From: CAYWBI01 sp964456445
Lineage (GTDB): Bacteria; Calditrichota; Calditrichia; Calditrichales; J004
Assembly: GCA_964456445.1 (NCBI GenBank)
Contig: CAYWBI010000061.1
Span: 1-19,343, forward strand
Direction of reading: 5' to 3'
Length of the DNA: 19,343 nucleotides
The notes below the pieces were generated by a model that did not search any database, was not told the origin of the DNA, and was given only the letters and a program-made list of their open reading frames with translations. Numbering within the stretch: position 1 is the stretch's first letter; every line of letters begins with the position of its first letter. The position numbers were made by a program, and so were the translations under genes. This document shows positions 1-6,072 of this stretch, in pieces.

Positions 1-1170
1 ACTGAACTCCGCCTCACTTTTCAGGAATTCAGGCAGCTAGTCGAATATGCACGTGACCTGCAGATGTGGTGCATAAACACTCTTGCCGATCTCTGGCCCG
101 TAAATAATGACGATGTGCAACATAAGAATAAAATCCTGCCACAGCTGCATTCCCGGATGCAGAAAATAAAGGCCAAAGCAAAATCCTATTCCGGATCGGA
201 GCTAAAGCGTCCTAAAAAACGCGAAAAAGGCAAAATTGTTCTGGAAAAAAGTGATAAAAACATCTTCGGCATGTGTCCGGTCGCCTCGGAAAAAACGGTT
301 TGCTGTAACTTAAAAACCATCGACGCGGTTGAAAACTGTATCTTTGGTTGCAGCTATTGCACGATTCAAACCTTTTATAAAGACAGCACCGTGTTTGACG
401 ATAACCTGGTCGAAAAACTCAACAAGATTCAGCTTGACCCCGAACGTCGCTATCACATCGGGACCGGGCAATCATCGGATTCCCTGGCCTGGGGCAACAA
501 GAATGGCAATCTCGATGCCCTCTGCAGTTTTGCGCGTAAGAACTCAAATGTCATGCTGGAGTTTAAAACAAAATCGGCAAATATCCGCTATTTTTTAGAA
601 AACGATATTCCGACAAATGTGGTATGTAGCTGGTCATTAAACCCTCAGGTCATCATTGAAAACGAAGAACATTTCACCGCCAGTCTTGAACAACGCATCG
701 GCGCAGCAAAGCAGGTGGCAGATAAGGGCGTCAAGGTCGCTTTCCATTTTCATCCAATCATTTATTACGAAAACTGGAAAAGCGCTTATCCCGAGATCGC
801 AGTGGGGCTAATGGATAAATTTTCCCCTGATGATGTTTTGTTCATTTCCTTTGGCTCCGTCACCTTCATAAAACCAGTCCTAAAAAAAATCCGCAAGCTG
901 GGCTTTCCTACCAAAATCACCCAAATGGAACTGGTCACCGATCCGCATGGCAAGATGACCTATCCAGATGCGATTAAGGTAGAAAAATTCTCCACCATGT
1001 ACCAGGCCTTTGCGCCATGGCACAACAAGGTTTTCTTTTACTTGTGTATGGAAAAGGCCTCGCTGTGGGAAAGAAGTCTGGGTCATGTATATGCGACAAA
1101 CGAAGATTTTGAACAAGCCATGTTGGAGAATACATTTAAAAAAATCGAACAGGTAAAAATACCATGCTAA
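1..1170 (+). CDS. Spore photoproduct lyase-like radical SAM protein (5' end outside window)
   Basis: The frame is open from base 1, so the gene starts upstream. The first in-window ATG (64) is probably internal, because the residues before it (TELRLTFQEFRQLVEYARDL) read as protein. Counting from that ATG, a radical SAM CX3CX2C motif lies at Cys92, Cys96 and Cys99 (CIFGCSYC), followed by IQTFY. This arrangement is typical of the spore photoproduct lyase family, which binds a 4Fe-4S cluster and S-adenosylmethionine. The later segment RRYHIGTGQSSDSLAWG resembles the region after the cluster in SPL-like proteins. True SPL repairs the UV thymine dimer of spores. I see no cysteine in the segment where I would expect the H-donor cysteine, and no sign that the host forms spores, so the substrate is uncertain. 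The last bases overlap the next gene by 7 nt, suggesting one transcript. Confidence is good for the family and low for the exact reaction. Confidence 0.82.
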   Translation, partial: TELRLTFQEFRQLVEYARDLQMWCINTLADLWPVNNDDVQHKNKILPQLHSRMQKIKAKAKSYSGSELKRPKKREKGKIVLEKSDKNIFGMCPVASEKTVCCNLKTIDAVENCIFGCSYCTIQTFYKDSTVFDDNLVEKLNKIQLDPERRYHIGTGQSSDSLAWGNKNGNLDALCSFARKNSNVMLEFKTKSANIRYFLENDIPTNVVCSWSLNPQVIIENEEHFTASLEQRIGAAKQVADKGVKVAFHFHPIIYYENWKSAYPEIAVGLMDKFSPDDVLFISFGSVTFIKPVLKKIRKLGFPTKITQMELVTDPHGKMTYPDAIKVEKFSTMYQAFAPWHNKVFFYLCMEKASLWERSLGHVYATNEDFEQAMLENTFKKIEQVKIPC

Positions 1171-1739
1171 AGAATATCGCCGTGTATTGTGGCTCATCCC
1201 GGGGCAACGCCCCCATTTACAGTGCAAAGGCCCGGGCTCTTGGCGCCGGATTGGTCCGGCACAATATTGGCATGATTTTCGGGGGCGGTAAAGTGGGGCT
1301 GATGGGTGAAATTGCCGACAAAATGCTCCAACTTGGCGGCTATGCACATGGTATTATACCTCAGCATTTATTCGAGCGTGAAGTTGCCCACAAAGGATTG
1401 AGCAAATTAACCATCGTGGATTCAATGCATAGCCGCAAAGCCATGATCGAAGAACTGTCCGATGGATTTATTGCAATGCCCGGCGGTATCGGTACTTTGG
1501 ATGAAATTGTCGAAATCTTTACCTGGTCGCAACTGGAGTTGCATCATAAGCCAATCGGTTTTTACAATGTGGCGAATTATTTCGACCCTTTGTTTGATTT
1601 TTTTCGGCAAATGGCCACAAAAGGTTTTCTTCAACCAGAATACATGAAACTGCTGATCCGGGATGATGATCCGGAAAAGCTGCTGGCGGCCATGACGACC
1701 TACCGACCTGTATCGGTACGAAAGTGGACAGATAGGTAG
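1164..1739 (+). CDS. LOG-family protein (TIGR00730, nucleoside monophosphate phosphoribohydrolase)
   Basis: A 191-residue protein of the usual LOG length. It carries the family signature PGGIGTLDE, with the GGGKVGLMG segment before it; both form the nucleotide site of the Rossmann-like fold. Family members formerly called lysine decarboxylases are now known to cleave cytokinin-type or purine nucleoside 5'-monophosphates into base and ribose 5-phosphate. The start ATG lies inside the end of the upstream gene (ATGCTAA overlap), with AGGT at 1151-1154 as a plausible ribosome site, so translation is probably coupled. The DUF2062 gene follows after only 2 nt. In a bacterium with no plant link, nucleotide salvage or removal of damaged nucleotides is more likely than hormone making, but that is inference. 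Confidence 0.88.
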   Translation: MLKNIAVYCGSSRGNAPIYSAKARALGAGLVRHNIGMIFGGGKVGLMGEIADKMLQLGGYAHGIIPQHLFEREVAHKGLSKLTIVDSMHSRKAMIEELSDGFIAMPGGIGTLDEIVEIFTWSQLELHHKPIGFYNVANYFDPLFDFFRQMATKGFLQPEYMKLLIRDDDPEKLLAAMTTYRPVSVRKWTDR

Positions 1740-1741
1740 GC

Positions 1742-2281
1742 ATGACTCAAGCAAATAAAAATAATGATCCCTTGCAGGATTTATATCGCCGCATATCCCG
1801 TAGCGTCTGGTATAAAAAACTAAAGCATTCGAAATTAGAACCGTTTTTTAAAAAGATTGTCCACCCCGACACATCGGCTTATACGACAGCAATTAGTATG
1901 GCCGCGGGTACCTTTATTGGAATTTTTGTCCCCGTTGGAATGCAGCTGGCAGTAACGGTCATGATAAGCCCAATCAGGCATATCAACTTTCTGATCACAT
2001 CCATTACAACCTTGATTTCAAATCCCTTGACAGTTTTACCGCTTTATGCCTTTGGAATAAAGGTTGGTGAATTCATTTTAGGACGTTCATTTCCCTGGGT
2101 GTTGTTTCATGATTTCATGACATCTCCGGCCTTTAAAACATTCTTACAATTCGGATCAGAGGGTATTTTTATCCTGATGACCGGCTTGCTGGTAATAGCA
2201 ATTCCGGCAAGCATAATTATGTTTTTTAGCAGTCTGGTCATCACAAAGAAGATTCGACGAATGAGGGGAATGGCTAAATAA
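1742..2281 (+). CDS. DUF2062 domain membrane protein
   Basis: A 179-residue protein matching the DUF2062 layout. A basic N-terminal stretch ending in FFKKIVHPDTS leads into hydrophobic segments around residues 45-75 (AISMAAGTFIGIFVPVGMQL and onward), 80-110 (with the typical SNPLTVLPLY turn) and 135-165. A charged tail (KKIRRMRG) follows. DUF2062 proteins are small inner-membrane proteins of unknown function, sometimes fused or adjacent to glycosyltransferases; no such partner is visible here. The start lies 2 nt after the LOG gene stop, with AGG bases just upstream, so it is the third gene of the same transcript. No terminator is obvious after the stop, and the next gene converges on it. Confidence 0.85.
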   Translation: MTQANKNNDPLQDLYRRISRSVWYKKLKHSKLEPFFKKIVHPDTSAYTTAISMAAGTFIGIFVPVGMQLAVTVMISPIRHINFLITSITTLISNPLTVLPLYAFGIKVGEFILGRSFPWVLFHDFMTSPAFKTFLQFGSEGIFILMTGLLVIAIPASIIMFFSSLVITKKIRRMRGMAK

Positions 2282-2338
2282 AACGATTCATTTCTCAGTC
2301 TGGCATGAATGAAAAGTGCGAGAGTGGTTTATATAAAT

Positions 2339-2389
2339 GCTCTACTGGATTTCTTGTGGGTAAGCCTGGATAACTTTCAATCAAAATAT
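2339..2389 (-). repeat. Dispersed 51-bp repeat, copy A (inverted partner at 3903-3953)
   Basis: Bases 2339-2389 match the reverse complement of 3903-3953 at 43 of 51 positions by hand alignment, with no gaps. The best conserved core is GGATAACTTTCAA, and TTTCTTGTG is also shared. Weaker similarity extends outward for roughly 25 more bases (to about 2312 here and 3980 in the partner). Read on the minus strand, the copy encodes ILIESYPGLPTRNPVE, against ILFESYPGFLTRNPGE in the partner. Similar peptides in the same frame suggest an old coding element or a repeat that contains a short open frame. Confidence 0.75.
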
Positions 2390-2472
2390 GAAAAAACGTG
2401 AATACGATGAAACATTTCAGGCTGATAATATTCATGATCTTCCCAGCATTCAAGGCCCTGATGGTTTCAAGG

Positions 2473-2496
2473 AGAGAAAATTCATGAATTTTCTCT
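2473..2496. repeat. Perfect 24-bp palindrome
   Basis: Twelve-base arms (AGAGAAAATTCA and its exact complement) meet with no spacer. The centre is TTCATGAA. It sits between two convergent genes. Without a loop or T-tract it is a poor terminator, so a dimeric protein site or part of a mobile repeat is possible. The function is unknown. Confidence 0.6.
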
Positions 2497-2583
2497 ACAG
2501 TAGTCATCCTGTGTTTCCTGCCCTTCTTTGTAAATTGCTTTTCCTTTTCCACAGAGAACCCTGTAGTGCCATATAAATTGAAA

Positions 2584-3537
2584 TTATACGGCCCCCTCCG
2601 GCGTCCAGGGCAAATGCTCTAAATCGACATTACCACCCGTAATAATAATACCTGTCTTTTTACTACGGAACATGTCCATGTTAGCCAATATCGCCGCAAA
2701 AGGTGTGGCAGATGAGGTTTCCACGATAATTTTCATCCGTTCCCAAATCATGCGCATGGCAGCAATTATCTGTTCATCGCTTACCCGCAGGATATCATCC
2801 ACAAATTCGCGGATATAGCCAAACGTACGTTCGCTTAAAGCGGTACGTAGTCCGTCGGCAATGGTCTTTGCGGGAAGCTGTGCATGTAGTTTCCCACTGG
2901 TAAAGGATTGCCAGGCGTCATCGGCCAATAACGGTTCAGCGCCATAAGCTTTCACATTTGGGTTTAGACCCTTTGCCACCATAGCCGTCCCACTCATACC
3001 ACCGCCACCACCAACCGGGGCAAGGATACAATCCAGATCCGGAATTTCACGCATCAACTCCAGCGCGGCTGTTCCTGCACCGGCAATAACCTGATCATTG
3101 TCATATGGGTGGATAAAAGTTGCACCTGTTCGTTCAATAATCTTTTCGGTTTCGGCGATCCGGGATGTGAGGGTAACGTCACTAAAGGTCACTTCAGCAC
3201 CATAGTAAAGCAGGGCTTTTTTCTTTATCTCTGGCGACATATTTGGGGTGACGACATAACATTTACAGCCTCGCCAGGCAGCCGCCTGGGCCAGCGCCGC
3301 GCCATGGTTCCCCGATGAATGTGTGATGACTCCACGCGCAACCTGGTCATCGGTCAAACTAAAAACGGCATTGGATGCGCCACGTATTTTAAAAGAGCCG
3401 GTCTTTTGGAAATTTTCACATTTGAAATAAATTTCCCCGCCAACCAGCTGATTGATAAAGGCGTTCGAAAAGACCTGGGTATGATGGATTGAACTTTCTA
3501 TTCTGCCATATGCTGTTACAAAAAGGTTTATATTCAT
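2584..3537 (-). CDS. Threonine/serine dehydratase-type PLP enzyme (fold type II)
   Basis: A 317-residue protein of the serine/threonine dehydratase and serine racemase family. The PLP Schiff-base lysine is Lys50 in KTGSFKIRGA. The substrate-carboxylate loop SSGNHGA is at about 74-80, and the phosphate-binding glycine run GGGGG is at 176-180. The length matches catabolic threonine ammonia-lyases or serine racemases. The C-terminal ACT regulatory domain of biosynthetic IlvA is absent, so isoleucine feedback control is not expected. The likely reaction is threonine to 2-oxobutanoate plus ammonia, or serine to pyruvate; racemase activity cannot be excluded. The start is the ATG at 3537, with a weak purine-rich stretch upstream. 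The gene stands alone, flanked by the inverted repeat copies at 2339-2389 and 3903-3953, which may mean it was moved as a unit. Confidence 0.88.
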   Translation of the reverse strand: MNINLFVTAYGRIESSIHHTQVFSNAFINQLVGGEIYFKCENFQKTGSFKIRGASNAVFSLTDDQVARGVITHSSGNHGAALAQAAAWRGCKCYVVTPNMSPEIKKKALLYYGAEVTFSDVTLTSRIAETEKIIERTGATFIHPYDNDQVIAGAGTAALELMREIPDLDCILAPVGGGGGMSGTAMVAKGLNPNVKAYGAEPLLADDAWQSFTSGKLHAQLPAKTIADGLRTALSERTFGYIREFVDDILRVSDEQIIAAMRMIWERMKIIVETSSATPFAAILANMDMFRSKKTGIIITGGNVDLEHLPWTPEGAV

Positions 3538-3714
3538 ACAATTCTCGCTCTATAAGTTTTATTTCATCCCGATTGATTGTGTTTTAAAAGACCAAATTCA
3601 GCAGCTGTTAAAAATAACAAGAAATTTGCATCAATGATAATCGAAAAAATTACTAGATTTAAGTTTTATCGTTTGGTGCTCGACAACGCCTATCATTTCA
3701 AATTCATTTAATTG

Positions 3715-3734
3715 CCACAAGCTTAAGCTCGTGG
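3715..3734. repeat. REP-like palindrome
   Basis: CCACAAGCTTAAGCTCGTGG is a 20-base palindrome with one mismatched pair; on the minus-strand transcript the mismatch becomes a G-U pair. Short palindromes of this kind, followed by a GGGCTTTAGCCC-type hairpin, are typical of REP/BIME-like intergenic repeats mobilised in trans by RAYT (IS200-like) transposases. No RAYT gene is in the window. Confidence 0.6.
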
Positions 3735-3758
3735 ATGCAGAGATTATTTGTCCTAAAT

Positions 3759-3799
3759 GGGCTTTAGCCCAACATGTTGATTTATTTGGGCTAAAGTCC
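3759..3799. repeat. REP-like hairpin with GGGCTTTAGCCC arm
   Basis: The arm GGGCTTTAGCCCAA (3759-3772) pairs with TTGGGCTAAAGTCC (3786-3799) at 13 of 14 positions around a 13-base loop. The left arm alone can also fold (GGGCT/AGCCC). With the palindrome 25 bases away this forms a two-hairpin unit like a REP doublet. There is no T-tract on either side, so it is not a classical terminator. Confidence 0.65.
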
Positions 3800-3902
3800 G
3801 CTAAATATAGAATTGCTCACCTCCCCCAGCTCCCCGAAAACTGGATGTGAACAAAAGCTGAGGGCTTATCAACTCAACATAGAGTTTAACCGGACACGAA
3901 TG

Positions 3903-3953
3903 ATATTTTATTTGAAAGTTATCCTGGTTTTCTCACAAGAAACCCAGGAGAGC
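3903..3953 (+). repeat. Dispersed 51-bp repeat, copy B (inverted partner at 2339-2389)
   Basis: Opposite orientation to copy A, 43/51 identical. On the plus strand it reads ILFESYPGFLTRNPGE and continues to a stop at 3979-3981 (NDSSF). Of the base differences between the copies, several fall at third codon positions of this frame (for example TTG/TTA, CCA/CCT, GGC/GGT, AAT/AAC). The copies enclose the dehydratase gene. Confidence 0.75.
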
Positions 3954-3995
3954 CTGAATTAAAAAACGACTCCTCATTTTAGAAATGAAATGTTC

Positions 3996-4942
3996 TCAAA
4001 GTTGCAGCAACCCCTGTACGATTTCTTCGGAACCATACCTTCGTTTAAGTTTTGCAAAACCCACATGACCGCCATGCGTCGGTGTATATAAGTTTATCTT
4101 GGGATTGGCATCTGCTTCGTTATAAGGATAACAAGCTGGCCCAAGAAAGGGATCATCCAAAGCATTTACAATAGTTGTTGGTATGGGCACTGTATGCAAA
4201 AACTGTTTACTGCTGCATTTTTGCCAGTAATCCGCTGCATCATGAAAACCATGAATGGGAGCGGTAAAGGCGTCGTCAAAATCTTTGAACGTTTTGATAT
4301 CACTTAAAAAGTCTGTCTTCAGTTGCCCGGGAAATTTAGCGGCCTTTGTCTTAATTTTTTCCTTTAGACTGCGCATAAAGCGCCGCATGTATATGCCATT
4401 GGTCCCACCGGCTAAAGCCTTCGCGCTTGATTTCAGATCCAAAGGCACAGAGAAGGTAATTGCCTGGGATATTTCAGATGGCAGATTTGATGCTTCCTGA
4501 CCAACATAGCAAAGAATTTGATTTCCCCCCATGCTAAAACCCACCAAGATTATTTCAGAATATCTCCCCACGGTCAAGGCATGGGCGATTACCGTTTGTA
4601 GATCATCGATAACACCGGAATGGTAAAACCGTAATCGGCGATTCATTTCACCGCTGCAAGATCGAAAATTCCAGGCAAGGGCATCGAGCCCCAGGTCATT
4701 TACCGCCCGAACCATTCCAAGGACGTAGGGCCTTTGAGAGTTGCCTTCCAGACCATGAGAAACAATCACAAGCCTCTGACTGTTTTTTACAGACCAATCC
4801 AAGTCCAGGAAATCATCGTCTGCTGTAGGATGCGTTCTCGTAGATAAGACACATCCGTGATGTGCCGAAAGAGTGTTGGATATATCGTGAGCAGATGTCC
4901 ATTACTTAGAAAAAATGGCGCTTTGTATTTCAATGGCCTCAC
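3996..4942 (-). pseudogene. YheT-type alpha/beta hydrolase, frameshifted near 4827
   Basis: The main frame gives an alpha/beta hydrolase of the YheT/EMB8 family. It has the nucleophile elbow GFSMGG, acid ALDDPF and histidine THGGHVGF, in the order expected for a Ser-Asp-His triad. Its apparent start is the TTG at 4802, but the codons before it (TADDDFLDLDW) continue the family's N-terminal motif. The missing N-terminus lies in another frame. From GTG at 4942 it reads VRPLKYKAPFFLSNGHLLTI, then YPTLFRHITDVSYLRERI, which fits the family pattern, and it runs out of frame to a stop at 4787-4789. Joining RERI to PTADDDFLDLDW needs one base, lost near 4827-4828 (ATCCTACA on the coding strand). The GTG overlaps the stop of the DUF3108 gene as GTGA, so the two genes were coupled. 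Either this is a recent inactivation or an assembly error. No slippery heptamer is seen, so programmed frameshifting is unlikely. The substrate is unknown; family members are probably esterases or acyl hydrolases. Confidence 0.85.
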
Positions 4943-5718
4943 GGTTTTATTTTTTCAGGTTTCCAACCCTTCCATTTCTCCAGGGTGATTGTAACATGGC
5001 CTACAAAAACTTCCAGATAGGAAAGAAGTGGTACACGAGAGGCATCGCGACTAAAGTATGCTTCGAACGGACCCGAAACGCCAGCGATCCCTTTGATATT
5101 CAACTGTCCCTTAAAATATACTGCATTAACACCGTCGGGCAGCTCGTCTGTTTCGGTGATTTGTGATTCATTTTTGAAATTGAAAACAACATCGCCGGAT
5201 GTGTTCTCAATAAAGGTGCTCACGGTATCTGCATGCAGCTCATGTACATGCGAACGGGCATAAAAAATCAGGCTTATGCCATCGATCATGTTTGGTTTTA
5301 TAGGGAGATAATCAGTTTTCGCCTCATCCGACCCATCCACAGGTAACAATTTTCTTTCCATTCGCTTATCATCGTAATTGAAAAGATATTCGGCTTTGTA
5401 CGGCTTGCCATCCACTTTTTCATTCGTTACAAATTTCAACGGTTTAAGATTTTCATCGATGTAACTATCGTACACGCTTTGATTGTTTACCCAAAACAAA
5501 AGTGGGTTGGATTTTATGGTCAGATGAATGTGGAATTTTTTCAGCCCCGCGTCACTCTCACCATCACGATTTACGTTTGCCGTAATCGTCCCCAGGTTAA
5601 AAAAGGAGTAATTCACGCGGAATGTAAGCTCCTCGCCATCCACAAAATGAAAGGCAGGGAAATCATCGGCGGTTGAAAAAATTGTTAATGCCAAAATTAG
5701 ATAAATCAGAAGTTTCAC
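4939..5718 (-). CDS. DUF3108 exported protein
   Basis: A 259-residue protein with an N-terminal signal peptide (MKLLIYLILALTIFSTA) and then the DUF3108 start pattern FVDGEELTFRVNYSFFNLGT. Alternating beta-strand sequence follows, with YDSYIDENLKPLKF and KAEYLFNYDD typical of the family. DUF3108 proteins are predicted periplasmic beta-rich proteins of unknown function, thought to resemble lipid-carrier folds. The start codon is GTG at 5716-5718 with a modest purine stretch (AGAG) upstream. The stop overlaps the GTG of the YheT-type hydrolase by 4 nt, so the two form a translationally coupled pair. No function is assigned. Confidence 0.85.
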   Translation of the reverse strand: MKLLIYLILALTIFSTADDFPAFHFVDGEELTFRVNYSFFNLGTITANVNRDGESDAGLKKFHIHLTIKSNPLLFWVNNQSVYDSYIDENLKPLKFVTNEKVDGKPYKAEYLFNYDDKRMERKLLPVDGSDEAKTDYLPIKPNMIDGISLIFYARSHVHELHADTVSTFIENTSGDVVFNFKNESQITETDELPDGVNAVYFKGQLNIKGIAGVSGPFEAYFSRDASRVPLLSYLEVFVGHVTITLEKWKGWKPEKIKP

Positions 5719-5835
5719 AGCATATCTCTTTATTTACACGAAGTAACAATTTAATATTCTTTTAATTCAATCGAAAGATTAATAAGTTAGTATAATTTTT
5801 GTCCCAATTAATTGACAATTCGCACAGTTGAAAAA

Positions 5836-5864
5836 CCACTAAAGGCTTTTCCTTCGGGTAGTGG
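5836..5864 (-). terminator. Rho-independent-like terminator downstream of the phoB/phoR-like pair
   Basis: On the minus strand CCACTA pairs with TAGTGG and, inside, AAGG pairs with CCTT around an AAAAG loop, with a CCCG bulge on the left arm. TTTTT follows directly. It lies about 210 bases after the kinase stop and upstream of the DUF3108 gene, so it would separate the two transcription units. Confidence 0.55.
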
Positions 5865-6072
5865 CAATCTATAAACTGAATAAAATTTAAATTATAAGGT
5901 GGGTGCATTCGGAGCAGGAGGTATTTCGATTCTTATTATTGCGGCTGGTTCATTCCACAATTCTCTGTGCGAGAAATCCATCCGGATTTAATTCGCCATG
6001 GTGTGCCAATAGGCCACAAGCATGCTATCGATGTCCATGTGTTTGAATAGCCCTAAACGAGCATTCAAAAGA
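5865..6072. other. Gap after the kinase gene, possible gene remnant
   Basis: Part of the 354-base gap between DUF3108 and the kinase gene. On the minus strand a protein-like stretch (NARLGLFKHMDIDSMLVAYW) runs from 6071 to a stop at 5988-5990, with in-frame codons continuing after it (IRMDFSHRELWNEPAAIIRI). On the plus strand 5961-6050 is also open (REIHPDLIRHGVPIGHKHAI). No family is recognised and no ribosome site supports a gene. It is a decayed fragment or a repeat. Confidence 0.25.

Larger units (their letters stand above)
2282..2583. other. Intergenic stretch between convergent genes, repeat-bearing
   Basis: About 300 bases between the converging DUF2062 and dehydratase genes. It holds one copy of a 51-bp repeat (2339-2389) and a perfect palindrome (2473-2496). 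An 85-residue minus frame (2295-2552) and a 62-residue plus frame cross it. Neither has a good ribosome site, and both overlap the repeat, so I do not call them genes. The minus frame nevertheless reads like protein (IHEFSLLETIRALNAGK), which could mean a decayed element. Confidence 0.6.
3538..3995. other. Intergenic stretch with REP-like hairpins and repeat copy
   Basis: About 460 bases between two minus-strand genes, with no convincing reading frame. It must hold the promoter of the dehydratase gene (near 3540-3650, AT-rich, no clear consensus) and the 3' flank of the YheT gene. From 3715 to 3799 it has two hairpin-forming palindromes, and from 3903 to 3953 repeat copy B. Confidence 0.6.

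Noticed and set aside
880..1347. 155-residue minus-strand frame opposite the radical SAM and LOG genes
   Set aside because: It is a shadow of two well-supported plus-strand genes and shows no family motif.
2295..2552. 85-residue minus-strand frame between the DUF2062 and dehydratase genes
   Set aside because: No good ribosome site, and it overlaps the 51-bp repeat. Part of its reading is explained by the repeat, so it is described as repeat-bearing DNA instead.
4802..4802. TTG as the true start of the YheT-type hydrolase
   Set aside because: Codons before it continue the family motif TADDDFLDLDW, and the N-terminal half is found in another frame from GTG 4942.
4850..4864. Small hairpin (CACATC/GATGTG) near the frameshift as a programmed frameshifting signal
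   Set aside because: On the mRNA it lies before the shift site, not after it, and no slippery heptamer is present.
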